59,460 nt of DNA from Pantoea sp. 18069 (GCF_902706035.1 NZ_CACSJA010000032.1:1-59460), one strand, 5' to 3'; positions 1 through 8,445 are shown, counted from the first letter of the stretch. Translations and numbers: made by a program. Notes: generated by a model from the sequence alone, not told the origin.

Positions 1-308
1 GCTGCCCATAGACAACAATCACGATGAGCAGCAAATGCGAATCTGGGCGACTGGCAGAAAAAATTGGCTCTTCGCCGGTACGCTGCTGGCCGGCCAGCGT
101 GCGGCCGCGATCACGAGCTTGATCCAGTCGGCCAAACTCAATGGCCACGATCCCTATACGTATCTGAAAGACGTGCTCACGCGGCTGCCCACCCACAAGG
201 CACGTGACATTGACCAGTTGCTGCCGCACATCTGGTTGCCGCCTACTGCTACCGCATAGCGCCGACTCTGCGCAAGGACCGGACCGCGTGTGTTTGCTGG
301 CCCCTTAC
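1..308 (+). mobile_element. Right end of an IS66-family insertion sequence
   Basis: The window opens inside an IS66-type transposase gene. The element probably ends near 304-308, where the sequence CTTAC is the complement of the GTAAG typical of IS66-family tips. This boundary is inferred, because the other end lies outside the window and the terminal repeats and target duplication cannot be compared. If it is right, the stop codon of the neighbouring minus-strand hydrolase lies at or within the IS tip. Confidence 0.6.
2..259 (+). CDS. IS66 family transposase (TnpC), C-terminal fragment
   Basis: The reading frame is open from base 2, starting LPIDNN, and runs to a stop at 257-259. The visible 85 residues match the end of the IS66 DDE transposase: the LPIDNN motif that precedes the catalytic Glu region, then GRKNWLF, then the C-terminal tail SLIQSAKLNGHDPY and YLKDVLTRLPT that is characteristic of IS66 TnpC. 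The usual Glu context (a form of NxxEN after the LP.DNN motif) reads NNHDEQQM here, so that stretch has diverged and may be inactive. The start lies upstream of the window. It is a fragment of a mobile element and has no functional link to the liu genes next to it. Confidence 0.85.
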   Translation: MPIDNNHDEQQMRIWATGRKNWLFAGTLLAGQRAAAITSLIQSAKLNGHDPYTYLKDVLTRLPTHKARDIDQLLPHIWLPPTATA

Positions 309-1378
309 AGTGAAGTGAAGGTGCACAGGCCATTGCTTTCATGGCGCTCGATTTCGCCGCGGCGCCACAGGTAGTTCAGGTGAGCGAGGGCTTCGCCCAG
401 TGCGAATGTCTGTTCATGCGGGTTGAGCTTGCGGCGGAACATGGCCTGCATGACCTGGGCGGCATTGGTGGGCCCCAGCGCGCAGGCTGCACGCACTTCG
501 TCCAGCCGTTCGGCATGGTGGTCTTCCAATTGGTGGATGCGCGTGTGCAGGCCCTGGAAAGGTTTGCCGTGGGACGGCAGCACCAGGGTGTCTTCGGGCA
601 GGGGCAGATAGCGCTGCAGCGAGGCTAGGAACCAGCCCAGCGGGTCGCCCTGGGGTTCGTTGGCGTGCACGCTCACATTGGTCGAGATGCGTGGCAGCAC
701 CATGTCGCCGCTGATCAGCACCTGCAGTTCGGCGCAGTACAGGGCCATGTGTTCCGGCGCATGGCCATAGCCGGCGATGCATTCCCAGGTCTGCGCGCCG
801 ATCTGTATGCGATCGTGGTCCATCAGGCGGCGAAAGCTGTCGGGGAGGTCGGGAACGAGCTGCGGGTAGTAAGCCGTGCGCTGCAGCACATGCTGCAGGA
901 ACTCGGGGTCGTCGAGACCATGGCGCTCATAGAACGCCGCATAGCGCGCGCCGCCTTCGAGGTTGTGGCTCGCGGGCGGCTTGCAGGCGACGAGCGCCAC
1001 ATGGTAGTCGGTGGCGCTGATCCACAGCGGGGCCTGCCAGCGGCTGCACAGCCAGTGGGCCAGGCCGATGTGGTCGGGGTGCATGTGGGTGACGAGAACG
1101 CGCACGATGGGCAGGCCTTCGAGCTGCTCGGCGAAGATTTGCTCCCATTGCGCGCGGCTGGTGTCGCTGGCCACGCAGCAGTCGATCACGGTCCAGCCTT
1201 CGCGCCGGCCGGCGCCGTCATCGAAGCTGTCGCGCAGCAGCCAGAGGTTGATGTGGTTGAGCGCGAAGGGCAGACTCATCCGTATCCATTTGACGCCTGG
1301 GGCGACTTCCAGGCAGCTCCCTGCTTGCGGCATTGCATCCGCGAGAGGGTAGTGGATTTCGTGTTCAAGCAGGTTCAT
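305..1378 (-). CDS. Metallo-beta-lactamase-fold hydrolase
   Basis: A 357-residue soluble protein of the MBL-fold metallohydrolase superfamily. It has the metal-binding motif THMHPDHIG at residues 97-105, a second histidine cluster GHAPEH at about 205-210, SGD at 223-225 and a late histidine in PSH at about 270. This is the normal order of dinuclear metal ligands. A C-terminal winged-helix-like tail (about 290-350) is typical of the glyoxalase-II/LACTB2-like subgroup. It is transcribed divergently from the MerR regulator, and a LiuR-type palindrome lies between the two, so it is probably co-regulated with leucine catabolism. The substrate is unknown; a thioesterase or acyl-CoA-related hydrolase would fit the context, but this is inference. 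Its stop codon lies at the inferred IS66 tip. Confidence 0.85.
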   Translation of the reverse strand: MNLLEHEIHYPLADAMPQAGSCLEVAPGVKWIRMSLPFALNHINLWLLRDSFDDGAGRREGWTVIDCCVASDTSRAQWEQIFAEQLEGLPIVRVLVTHMHPDHIGLAHWLCSRWQAPLWISATDYHVALVACKPPASHNLEGGARYAAFYERHGLDDPEFLQHVLQRTAYYPQLVPDLPDSFRRLMDHDRIQIGAQTWECIAGYGHAPEHMALYCAELQVLISGDMVLPRISTNVSVHANEPQGDPLGWFLASLQRYLPLPEDTLVLPSHGKPFQGLHTRIHQLEDHHAERLDEVRAACALGPTNAAQVMQAMFRRKLNPHEQTFALGEALAHLNYLWRRGEIERHESNGLCTFTSL

Positions 1379-1401
1379 GGTGCGGACGGTGAGTTATGTT
1401 A

Positions 1402-1417
1402 ACGTTGACGTAAACGT
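1402..1417. promoter_or_regulatory. LiuR-type operator 1 (imperfect palindrome)
   Basis: The 16-mer ACGTTGACGTAAACGT is a near-perfect dyad lying between the divergent hydrolase and liuR genes. It is the same motif as the perfect palindrome in front of liuA. A TTGACG that could serve as a -35 for liuR overlaps it (1405-1410). MerR-family LiuR proteins bind such GTTTACGTAAAC-like dyads. Autoregulation and control of the hydrolase are inferred. Confidence 0.75.
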
Positions 1418-1485
1418 CACATTTTGCATTCTAGGGATTCGCGCCAGCATGCATGTCACTTGCGCGCCTCCCCCCAGACTTTCGT

Positions 1486-1881
1486 ATGTCCATCACCTAT
1501 ACCATCAGCGACCTGGCCAAAGAGTTCGACCTGACCACGCGCGCCATGCGCTTCTACGAAGACATGGGGCTGCTGCAGCCGCAGAGGACCGGGCCTGCGG
1601 GGCGCAACCGCATCTACAGCGCGCGCGACCGTACCCGGCTGCGGCTGACGCTGCGTGCCAAGCGCCTGGGCCTGTCGCTCAGCGAGGCCAAGGACATCAT
1701 CGATGTCTACGACAGCCCGCGCGATACGGGCGCGCAATTGCGCAAGTTCCTCGAAGTGCTGGGCCAGCACCGGCAGCAACTCGAGGACCGGATGGCGGAC
1801 CTGCAGATGAACCTCGACGAGGTGCGCGAACATGAAAACGAGGCACGTCAGCTATTGGACAAGATGGATGGGGAAAAATAA
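1486..1881 (+). CDS. liuR: MerR family regulator of leucine/isovalerate degradation (LiuR)
   Basis: A 131-residue MerR regulator. The N-terminal winged HTH reads YTISDLAKEFDLTTRAMRFY, followed by EDMGLLQP and the wing around residues 40-50. A long coiled-coil dimerisation helix fills the C-terminal half (about 75-131). It lacks the cysteines of metal-sensing MerR proteins, as expected for LiuR, which responds to acyl-CoA intermediates. I chose the ATG at 1486 over an upstream in-frame start at 1453 because the conserved domain begins there directly. Palindromes of the same sequence flank the gene at 1402 and 1888, and liuA follows, so it is very likely the local regulator and autoregulated. 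Confidence 0.88.
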   Translation: MSITYTISDLAKEFDLTTRAMRFYEDMGLLQPQRTGPAGRNRIYSARDRTRLRLTLRAKRLGLSLSEAKDIIDVYDSPRDTGAQLRKFLEVLGQHRQQLEDRMADLQMNLDEVREHENEARQLLDKMDGEK

Positions 1882-1887
1882 TTCATA

Positions 1888-1910
1888 ATTGACGTTTACG
1901 TAAACGTAAT
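1888..1910. promoter_or_regulatory. LiuR operator 2 in the liuA promoter
   Basis: ACGTTTACGTAAACGT at 1892-1907 is a perfect 16-bp palindrome, extended on both sides by AT-rich bases. A TTGACG hexamer at 1889-1894 can act as -35, and an AT-rich -10-like stretch (AAATAT) starts near 1913. The operator therefore sits between -35 and -10 with an 18-bp spacer, which is the classical MerR arrangement. liuA starts at 1937. Confidence 0.85.
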
Positions 1911-1936
1911 CAAAATATTCCAACAGGAGACAAGCC

Positions 1937-3118
1937 ATGACCGACCTTCCAGGACTCAACTTCCAGCTCGGCGAAGACATCGATGCACTGCGCGACGCGG
2001 TGCGGGAATTTGCGCAGAGCGAGATCGCGCCGCGTGCCGCGGAAATCGACCGCAGCGACCAATTCCCCATGGACCTGTGGGAGAAGATGGGCGCGCTGGG
2101 CGTGCTGGGCATCACCGTGCCCGAAGCCTGGGGCGGTGCGCAGATGGGCTACCTCGCGCACATGGTGGCGATGGAGGAAATTTCCCGCGCCAGCGCTTCG
2201 GTGGGCCTGTCGTATGGCGCGCACAGCAACCTGTGCGTGAACCAGATCAACCGCAATGGCACCGAGGAGCAAAAGCGCAAGTACCTGCCGAAGCTGATCA
2301 GCGGCGAGCATGTGGGCGCGCTGGCGATGAGCGAGCCGGGTGCGGGCTCGGACGTGATCAGCATGAAGCTCAAGGCCGAGGACAAGGGCGGCTACTACCT
2401 GCTCAACGGCAGCAAGATGTGGATCACCAACGGCCCGGACGCCGACACGCTGGTTGTCTATGCCAAGACCGAGCCGCAGATGGGCGCGCGCGGCGTGACG
2501 GCGTTCCTGATCGAGAAGGACATGGCCGGCTTCTCCGTGGCGCAAAAGCTCGACAAGCTGGGCATGCGTGGCAGCCATACGGGCGAGCTGGTGTTCGAGA
2601 ACGTCGAAGTGCCGGCGCAGAACGTGCTCGGCGGCCTGAACAACGGCGCCAAGGTGCTGATGAGCGGGCTCGACTACGAGCGCGCGGTGCTGACCGGCGG
2701 GCCGCTGGGCATCATGCAGTCGGTGATGGATTCGGTCGTGCCCTATATCCATGACCGCAAGCAGTTCGGCCAGAGCATAGGCGAGTTCCAGCTGATCCAG
2801 GGCAAGGTCGCGGACATGTACACCGTGCTGCAAGCCGGCCGTTCCTTTGCCTATACGGTTGCCAAAAACCTCGATCTGCTTGGAACCGAGCATGTACGCC
2901 AGGTGCGCAAGGACTGCGCGAGCGTGATTCTGTGGTGTGCCGAGAAGGCTACCTGGATGGCCGGCGAAGGCGTGCAAATCTATGGCGGCAATGGGTATAT
3001 CAACGACTACCCTCTGGGCCGCCTCTGGAGGGATGCGAAACTCTACGAAATTGGCGCGGGAACCAGCGAAATCCGCCGCATGCTCATTGGTCGCGAACTG
3101 TTTTCCGAGACTTGCTGA
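1937..3118 (+). CDS. liuA: Isovaleryl-CoA dehydrogenase
   Basis: A 393-residue FAD-dependent acyl-CoA dehydrogenase that oxidises isovaleryl-CoA to 3-methylcrotonyl-CoA in leucine breakdown. Conserved blocks are SEPGAGSD (132-139), the FAD-contacting MWITNG (161-166) and the C-terminal IGAGTSEIRR. The catalytic base is Glu248 in DYERAVLTGGP. Isovaleryl-CoA dehydrogenases carry it here, whereas most family members have it in a C-terminal YEG motif; in this protein that position reads YEIGAG without the Glu. An AGGAGA ribosome-binding site precedes the ATG by 7 bases. It is the first gene after the LiuR operator and heads the downstream series of genes. Confidence 0.95.
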   Translation: MTDLPGLNFQLGEDIDALRDAVREFAQSEIAPRAAEIDRSDQFPMDLWEKMGALGVLGITVPEAWGGAQMGYLAHMVAMEEISRASASVGLSYGAHSNLCVNQINRNGTEEQKRKYLPKLISGEHVGALAMSEPGAGSDVISMKLKAEDKGGYYLLNGSKMWITNGPDADTLVVYAKTEPQMGARGVTAFLIEKDMAGFSVAQKLDKLGMRGSHTGELVFENVEVPAQNVLGGLNNGAKVLMSGLDYERAVLTGGPLGIMQSVMDSVVPYIHDRKQFGQSIGEFQLIQGKVADMYTVLQAGRSFAYTVAKNLDLLGTEHVRQVRKDCASVILWCAEKATWMAGEGVQIYGGNGYINDYPLGRLWRDAKLYEIGAGTSEIRRMLIGRELFSETC

Positions 3119-3157
3119 ACGCCCCGCGCCTGTCTATTGAACACCCAGGAATTCCAC

Positions 3158-3820
3158 ATGACGACCACTTCCATCGAAGAACTTTTCGCTCACAACCGCG
3201 CATGGGCTGCCCAGGTGGAGCATGACCGTCCCGGGTTTTTCACGGGCTTGATGGCGCAGCAAAAGCCCCGCTATATGTGGATTGGCTGCTCGGACAGTCG
3301 CGTGCCGGCCAACCAGATCACGGGCCTGGAGCCGGGCGAGATCTTCGTGCACCGCAATGTCGCGAACGTGGTCGCGCCCAGCGACCTCAACTGTCTGTCG
3401 ACCATCCAGTACGCGGTCGATCAGTTGCATGTCGAACACCTGATGGTGGTCGGGCATTACGGCTGCGGCGGCGTGCTGGCCGCGCTCAACGACTTGCGCA
3501 TGGGGCTGGTCGACAACTGGATCCGCCATGTGAAGGATGTGCGCGACAAGCACCGTGCCTTGCTCGAGTCCCTGCCCGTGGCCTGGCGCCACGATGCATT
3601 GTGCGAGCTCAATTCGATCGAGCAGGTGATGAACATCTCGCAGAGCACGGTGATGCAGGATGCCTGGGCGCGTGGCCAGAAGGTGACACTGCACGGCTGG
3701 TGCTATGGCCTCAGGGATGGCCTGATCAACAACCTGCAGATGACGCTGCCCGGCGTCGAGGGGGCCGACAAGGCCTACCAGCAGGCCGTGGCGCTGGTCG
3801 CGAGCCGCGAACGCAGCTGA
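3158..3820 (+). CDS. can: Beta-class carbonic anhydrase
   Basis: A 220-residue beta-carbonic anhydrase, CO2 + H2O to bicarbonate, cytoplasmic. The zinc ligands Cys44, His100 and Cys103 are present, with the catalytic dyad Asp46/Arg48 in the motif CSDSRVPAN and the second motif HYGCGGV. An in-frame TTG lies at 3137, but the ATG at 3158 has an AGGA 7 bases upstream and gives the usual family length. It sits 39 bases after liuA and 48 before aceK, probably in the same transcript. Bicarbonate is a substrate of methylcrotonyl-CoA carboxylase (encoded at 15.6 and 18.0 kb), which gives a plausible reason for its place in a liu cluster. That link is inferred. Confidence 0.93.
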   Translation: MTTTSIEELFAHNRAWAAQVEHDRPGFFTGLMAQQKPRYMWIGCSDSRVPANQITGLEPGEIFVHRNVANVVAPSDLNCLSTIQYAVDQLHVEHLMVVGHYGCGGVLAALNDLRMGLVDNWIRHVKDVRDKHRALLESLPVAWRHDALCELNSIEQVMNISQSTVMQDAWARGQKVTLHGWCYGLRDGLINNLQMTLPGVEGADKAYQQAVALVASRERS

Positions 3821-3868
3821 AGCGCGCGAGACGCACCCGGTACGGCGGATTCCACGAGGCACGGAGCG

Positions 3869-5749
3869 ATGTTTCCCCAGCGTCTCGATGCGCCGCAGGC
3901 GTATGACATCGCCAAGGCGATGATGGACGGTTTCAACCGCCATTACCGGCTGTTCCGCTCGGAGTCGGCGCGTGCCAAGCACCGCTTCGAGACCGCTGAC
4001 TGGCATGGCCAGCAGCGCGCGCAGCGCGAGCGCATCGAGTTCTATGATCTGCGCGTCAAGGAGTGCACGCGGCGCCTGGAAAAGGAGTTCGCGGCCGGGC
4101 AATTGCCGATGGCGGTGTGGCAGCAGGTCAAGCTGCATTACATCGGCCTGCTGGTGAACCACTTCCAGCCCGAACTTGCCGAGACCTTCTTCAACTCGGT
4201 CACGACCAAGATCCTGCACCGCACGCACTTCCACAACGATTTCATTTTCGTGCGGCCCGCGGTAAGCACGGAATACATAGAGAACGACGACCCGGCTGCG
4301 CGGCCGACCTACCGCGCGTATTATCCGAGGCGTTCGCCCGCGCCGCAGACCTTGCTGGCGACGCTGGCGCAGATCGTCGAGGATTTTGGCCTGCAGCGCG
4401 CATTCGAGGACTTGCCGCGCGACCTGGCCGCGGTGCAGCAGGCGATCGTCGATCAGGGAATATTGGCGAAACAGCGCACGAATTTCCAGATCCAGGTGCT
4501 TTCCAGCCTGTTCTATCGCAACAAGGGTGCCTACCTGGTGGCCAAGCTGATCAACGGTTTCACCGAGCTGCCGCTGGTGCTGCCGCTGCTGCACGGGCCG
4601 CGGGGCGGGCTGGTGATCGATGCCGCGCTGTTTGGCGAGGACGATCTGCAGGCGCTGTTCAGCTTTGCGCGCGCCTACTTCATGGTCGACATGGAAATTC
4701 CCAGCGGCTATGTGCAGTTCCTGCGCAGCCTGATGCCGGGCAAGCCGCGCGCCGAGCTCTATACCGCGCTGGGCCTGGCCAAGCAGGGCAAGACGCTGTT
4801 CTACCGCGACTTCCTGCACCACCTGCGCTATTCGAGCGACGCGTTTCGCATCGCGCCGGGCATCAAGGGCATGGTGATGCTGGTCTTCGACCTGCCGAGC
4901 TTTCCCTATGTGTTCAAGCTGATCAAGGACTTCTATCCACCGCAGAAGGACACCACGCGCGAACAGGTCAAGGCCAAGTACCAACTGGTCAAGCAGCACG
5001 ATCGCGTCGGGCGCATGGCCGATACGCTCGAGTACAGCCTGGTGGCGTTTCCACGCGATCGCTTTGAAGACGCGCTGATTGCCGAGATCGAGAAGTTCGC
5101 GCCCAGCCAGCTCGAGATCAGCGACCGCGATGGCGACGGGCGCAGCGAAGTCATCATCAGCCACCTCTATATCGAGCGGCGCATGATTCCGCTCAACCTG
5201 TATCTGCAGGAAGCGCTCGAGGCCGGGCCGGGTGACGCGCGCGCCCAGGCGCAGCTCGCGCGCAGCGTGGTCGAGTATGGCAATGCGATCAAGGACCTGG
5301 TCGCGGCGAACATCTTTCCGGGCGACATGCTCTGGAAGAACTTTGGCGTGACGCGCAACGGCAAGGTGGTGTTCTATGACTATGACGAGATCGAGTACCT
5401 CACGGACTGCAATTTCCGCGCCGTACCCGAGCCGCGCAACGAGGAAGACGAGATGAGCGGCGAGATCTGGTACGCGGTCGGCCCGCGCGATGTGTTCCCG
5501 CAGAGCTTCGCGCCTTTCCTGCTCGGCCACCCTTTGGTGCGCGAAGTGTTTCTGCAGCACCATGCCGATCTGCTCGAGCCCGCGTTCTGGCAGGCGCACC
5601 AGCAGCGCATTCGCGCCGGCCATGTGCACGATGTTTTTCCCTACGAGCGCGAACGGCGCTTTGCCTGGAATGCTGACGACGACCCGCTGGTCGCGCGCAG
5701 CGCCGGGCCTTCTTTCCCATTTTCAAACCACCAGGAGACAAAAGAATGA
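3869..5749 (+). CDS. aceK: Isocitrate dehydrogenase kinase/phosphatase
   Basis: A 626-residue protein matching AceK over its whole length, slightly longer than the enterobacterial form of about 580. Recognisable blocks include RFETADWHGQQRA near residue 50, the long regulatory half, and the C-terminal kinase-like half with NIFPGDMLWKNFG, then VVFYDYDEIEYLTDCNFR and WYAVGPRDVFPQ. AceK phosphorylates and dephosphorylates isocitrate dehydrogenase and so sets the flux split between the TCA cycle and the glyoxylate shunt. It is usually next to aceBA; here it lies between carbonic anhydrase and a thiolase in the liu cluster, where much acetyl-CoA is made. The stop overlaps the next ATG by 4 bases (ATGA), so translation is probably coupled. 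Confidence 0.93.
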   Translation: MFPQRLDAPQAYDIAKAMMDGFNRHYRLFRSESARAKHRFETADWHGQQRAQRERIEFYDLRVKECTRRLEKEFAAGQLPMAVWQQVKLHYIGLLVNHFQPELAETFFNSVTTKILHRTHFHNDFIFVRPAVSTEYIENDDPAARPTYRAYYPRRSPAPQTLLATLAQIVEDFGLQRAFEDLPRDLAAVQQAIVDQGILAKQRTNFQIQVLSSLFYRNKGAYLVAKLINGFTELPLVLPLLHGPRGGLVIDAALFGEDDLQALFSFARAYFMVDMEIPSGYVQFLRSLMPGKPRAELYTALGLAKQGKTLFYRDFLHHLRYSSDAFRIAPGIKGMVMLVFDLPSFPYVFKLIKDFYPPQKDTTREQVKAKYQLVKQHDRVGRMADTLEYSLVAFPRDRFEDALIAEIEKFAPSQLEISDRDGDGRSEVIISHLYIERRMIPLNLYLQEALEAGPGDARAQAQLARSVVEYGNAIKDLVAANIFPGDMLWKNFGVTRNGKVVFYDYDEIEYLTDCNFRAVPEPRNEEDEMSGEIWYAVGPRDVFPQSFAPFLLGHPLVREVFLQHHADLLEPAFWQAHQQRIRAGHVHDVFPYERERRFAWNADDDPLVARSAGPSFPFSNHQETKE

Positions 5750-6927
5750 CCGAAGCCATTGTGATCGTGGGCGCTGCCCGCACCCCCATGGGCGCCTTCC
5801 AGGGCGATTTTTCCGAGCTTGCGGCCCACGATCTCGGCGGTGCGGCGATCCGCGCGGCTGTCGAGCGTGCGGGCATTGCGCCCGAGAAAGTCGATGAAGT
5901 GCTGTTCGGCAACTGCCTGATGGCCGGCCAGGGCCAGGCGCCCGCGCGCCAGGCCGGGTTCAAGGGCGGCCTGCCGGCGAGCACGGGTGCCGTGACGCTG
6001 TCGAAGATGTGCGGCGCGGGCATGGAGGCGACGCTGCTGGCGCATGACCAGCTCGTGGCCGGCAGCCGCGATGTGATGGTCGCCGGCGGCATGGAGAGCA
6101 TGACCAATGCGCCCTATCTGCTGAAGAAGGGCCGCGGCGGCTACCGCATGGGCCACGACAAGATTTTCGACCACATGATGCTCGACGGCCTCGAGGACGC
6201 CTATGAGGCCGGCCGTTCGATGGGCACGTTTGGCGAGGACTGCGCGGCCAAGTACCAGTTCACGCGCGAACAGCAGGACGCGTTTGCCACGGCCAGCGTG
6301 CAGCGCGCGCAGGCCGCGGCGCAAAGCGGCGCGTTCACGGCCGAGATCACGCCCGTGACGGTTTCCACGCGCAAGGGCGACGTGGTGGTGAGCATCGACG
6401 AAGGCCCGGCCAAGGCACGGCTCGACAAGATCGCCAGCCTCAAGCCGGCGTTCAAGAAGGACGGCACGATCACCGCGGCGTCGAGCTCGAGCATCAACGA
6501 CGGCGCGGCCGCGCTGGTGCTGATGCGCGAATCGACGGCAAAGGAGCTGGGCTGCAAGCCGCTGGCGCGCATCGTTGCGCATGCGAGTTTCGCGCAGGCG
6601 CCCGAGTGGTTCACCACGGCGCCCGTCGGTGCCACGCAGAAGGCGCTGAAGAAGGCTGGCTGGACGGTGGCCGATGTCGACCTCTGGGAAGTCAATGAAG
6701 CGTTTGCCGTCGTGCCGCTGGCGTTGATGGCCGAGCTCGGTGTGTCGCACGACATCGTCAATGTCCATGGCGGCGCCTGCGCGCTGGGCCACCCGATCGG
6801 CGCCAGCGGTGCGCGCATTCTGGTCACGCTGCTGCATGCGCTGCAGACCCGGGGCAAGAAACGCGGCCTGGCCACGCTGTGCATTGGCGGCGGTGAAGCC
6901 ACGGCCATGGCCATCGAGTTGGTTTAA
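5746..6927 (+). CDS. Acetyl-CoA C-acetyltransferase (thiolase)
   Basis: A 393-residue thiolase with all catalytic residues: nucleophile Cys89 in SKMCGAGMEA, His349 in GHPIGASGARI and Cys379 in LCIGGGEA. Length and motifs fit the biosynthetic/AtoB-PhaA type that interconverts acetoacetyl-CoA and two acetyl-CoA. The start codon overlaps the aceK stop, and the ribosome-binding site AGGAGA lies inside the end of aceK. In this context it probably finishes leucine catabolism by cleaving acetoacetyl-CoA formed from the acetoacetate released by HMG-CoA lyase. No acetoacetate CoA-transferase or synthetase is present in the window. The symbol is left empty because atoB and phaA cannot be separated by eye. 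Confidence 0.92.
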   Translation: MTEAIVIVGAARTPMGAFQGDFSELAAHDLGGAAIRAAVERAGIAPEKVDEVLFGNCLMAGQGQAPARQAGFKGGLPASTGAVTLSKMCGAGMEATLLAHDQLVAGSRDVMVAGGMESMTNAPYLLKKGRGGYRMGHDKIFDHMMLDGLEDAYEAGRSMGTFGEDCAAKYQFTREQQDAFATASVQRAQAAAQSGAFTAEITPVTVSTRKGDVVVSIDEGPAKARLDKIASLKPAFKKDGTITAASSSSINDGAAALVLMRESTAKELGCKPLARIVAHASFAQAPEWFTTAPVGATQKALKKAGWTVADVDLWEVNEAFAVVPLALMAELGVSHDIVNVHGGACALGHPIGASGARILVTLLHALQTRGKKRGLATLCIGGGEATAMAIELV

Positions 6928-6978
6928 GCTGCCTGACGTGCCCGGGAGGCGCGGGCGGCATCAGAGAAGGGAAACACC

Positions 6979-7629
6979 GTGATCACCAACGAGGAGCAGT
7001 TGCGGGCGCTCTACGAAGCGCCTGCTGAGCGGGCATTGCTCAAGCAGCAGGTGGACCTGGACCGCTACTGCCTGCGTTTCCTCGCGCTGTCGCCACTGTG
7101 CATTCTCTCGACCGCGGGCCCTGCGGGCGCGCTGCTTGATGCGTCGCCGCGCGGCGGCAAGCCGGGCTTCGTCAAGGCGCCCGACAAGCACACGCTGCTG
7201 CTGCCCGATGTGGGCGGCAACAACCGGCTCGACAGCATGAGCAATCTGCTGCACGACCCGCGCATCGGCCTGCTGTTTCTCGTGCCCGGGTTCGATGAGA
7301 CGCTGCGCGTCAACGGCACGGCGCGCCTGCGCGACGAAGCCCATTACACGGCCTTGTTTCGCAGCGACAACCCGCGCATCCGGCTGGTGATCGAAGTGAC
7401 GGTGCAAGAAGCCTATTTGCACTGCGCGAAAGCCTTCATGCGCGCCAGGCTGTGGAAGCCCGAGGCGCAGGTGCCGCGCTCGGCCATGCCGGGCATGAAC
7501 CAGATCGTGCATGCGCAGGTGGGCCTGAAGGCACCGGCCGAGCCGCATGAAGTGATGGTGGCGCGCTATGCCCACCAGATTGCGCAGGAGCAGGGCATGC
7601 AGCCCGATGATGCGGCGCAGCCGCGCTGA
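6979..7629 (+). CDS. PPOX-type FMN-dependent flavoprotein (MSMEG_1061-like)
   Basis: A 216-residue protein starting at a GTG with GAGAAGGGA just upstream. The sequence LCILSTAGPAGALLDASPRGGKPGF, written here as STAGPAG and DASPRGG, followed by LLLPDVGGNNRLDSMSN and IGLLFLVPG, is typical of the pyridoxamine 5'-phosphate oxidase-like split-barrel family that binds FMN or F420. Despite the name, members rarely oxidise pyridoxamine phosphate. It lies 51 bases after the thiolase in the same direction. Similar flavoproteins often sit in catabolic clusters, but its role in leucine degradation is not known. Confidence 0.8.
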   Translation: MITNEEQLRALYEAPAERALLKQQVDLDRYCLRFLALSPLCILSTAGPAGALLDASPRGGKPGFVKAPDKHTLLLPDVGGNNRLDSMSNLLHDPRIGLLFLVPGFDETLRVNGTARLRDEAHYTALFRSDNPRIRLVIEVTVQEAYLHCAKAFMRARLWKPEAQVPRSAMPGMNQIVHAQVGLKAPAEPHEVMVARYAHQIAQEQGMQPDDAAQPR

Positions 7630-7655
7630 ACCACAGCCGTTTTAAAGGAGGCGCA

Positions 7656-8327
7656 ATGGCGCAGGTATTGGTGATTGGAGCGTCGCGCGGCATTGGCCGC
7701 GAGCTGGCGCAGCAGTACATTGACAATGGCGACCGCGTGATCGCGACGGTGCGCCGCGCCGAGGACCGCGATGCGCTGCTGGCGCTGGGCGCGGCAGCCG
7801 TGCATCTGGTCGATGTGGCCCAGCCGCAGTCGGTCAGCGGCCTGGCCTGGCTGCTGGACGGCGAGAAATTCGACTTTGCCTGGTATGTGGCCGGCGTGCT
7901 CGACCATCTGCGTTCGACCAACCCGCCGACGCAGCAGGAGTTCGACCGCGTGATGCACACCAATCTGCTGGGCGCGATGCAGGCCTTGCCCCAGGTGGCG
8001 CCCATGGTCGAAGCAGCTGGAGGCAAGTTCGCTTTTGTCTCGAGCAGCATGGCGCAGATCGGCCATGTGGACGACGACCACTCCTGGCTGTACCGCTGCA
8101 GCAAGGCGGCGCTGAACATGGCGGTGGCGACGGCCCGCCATGGCTGGCCCGGCGTGCTGCTTGTGACCATGGACCCGGGCTGGGTGCGCACCGGGATGGG
8201 CGGCAGCGCCGCACCGCTGTCGGTAGAGGAAAGCGTGCAGGGCATGCGCGCGACGCTTGCGGGCGCGCAGTCCGCCGATGCGGGCCGGCTGCTGCACCAC
8301 GACGGCCGCCGCGCCGACAGCTGGTGA
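7656..8327 (+). CDS. Short-chain dehydrogenase/reductase
   Basis: A 223-residue SDR with the Rossmann motif GASRGIG at 8-14 and the catalytic Ser(129/130)-Tyr146-Lys150 (YRCSK). The acidic residue after beta-2 is missing: the stretch reads TVRRAEDR, with two arginines that suggest NADP(H) preference. Length is shorter than the classical 250, fitting the C-factor/sniffer-like subgroup. The ribosome-binding site TAAAGGAGG, 5 bases before the ATG, is one of the best in the window, suggesting strong translation. It lies in the liu series between the PPOX protein and the second acyl-CoA dehydrogenase. The substrate is unknown. Confidence 0.85.
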   Translation: MAQVLVIGASRGIGRELAQQYIDNGDRVIATVRRAEDRDALLALGAAAVHLVDVAQPQSVSGLAWLLDGEKFDFAWYVAGVLDHLRSTNPPTQQEFDRVMHTNLLGAMQALPQVAPMVEAAGGKFAFVSSSMAQIGHVDDDHSWLYRCSKAALNMAVATARHGWPGVLLVTMDPGWVRTGMGGSAAPLSVEESVQGMRATLAGAQSADAGRLLHHDGRRADSW

Positions 8328-8445
8328 GCGCGGCACAAACGACCCTTGAGGCGTCGTTGCGTTGCGTTGCCTTGCCGTGCTATTCAGCTGGTAAAGGCCC
8401 AAGCGGCCTGGAAACGACAAGAAATACATAACGGAGACAAACAAT

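Noticed and set aside
3134..5629. An 831-codon minus-strand frame opposite can and aceK
   Set aside because: It is the shadow of two well-recognised genes and carries no conserved sequence.
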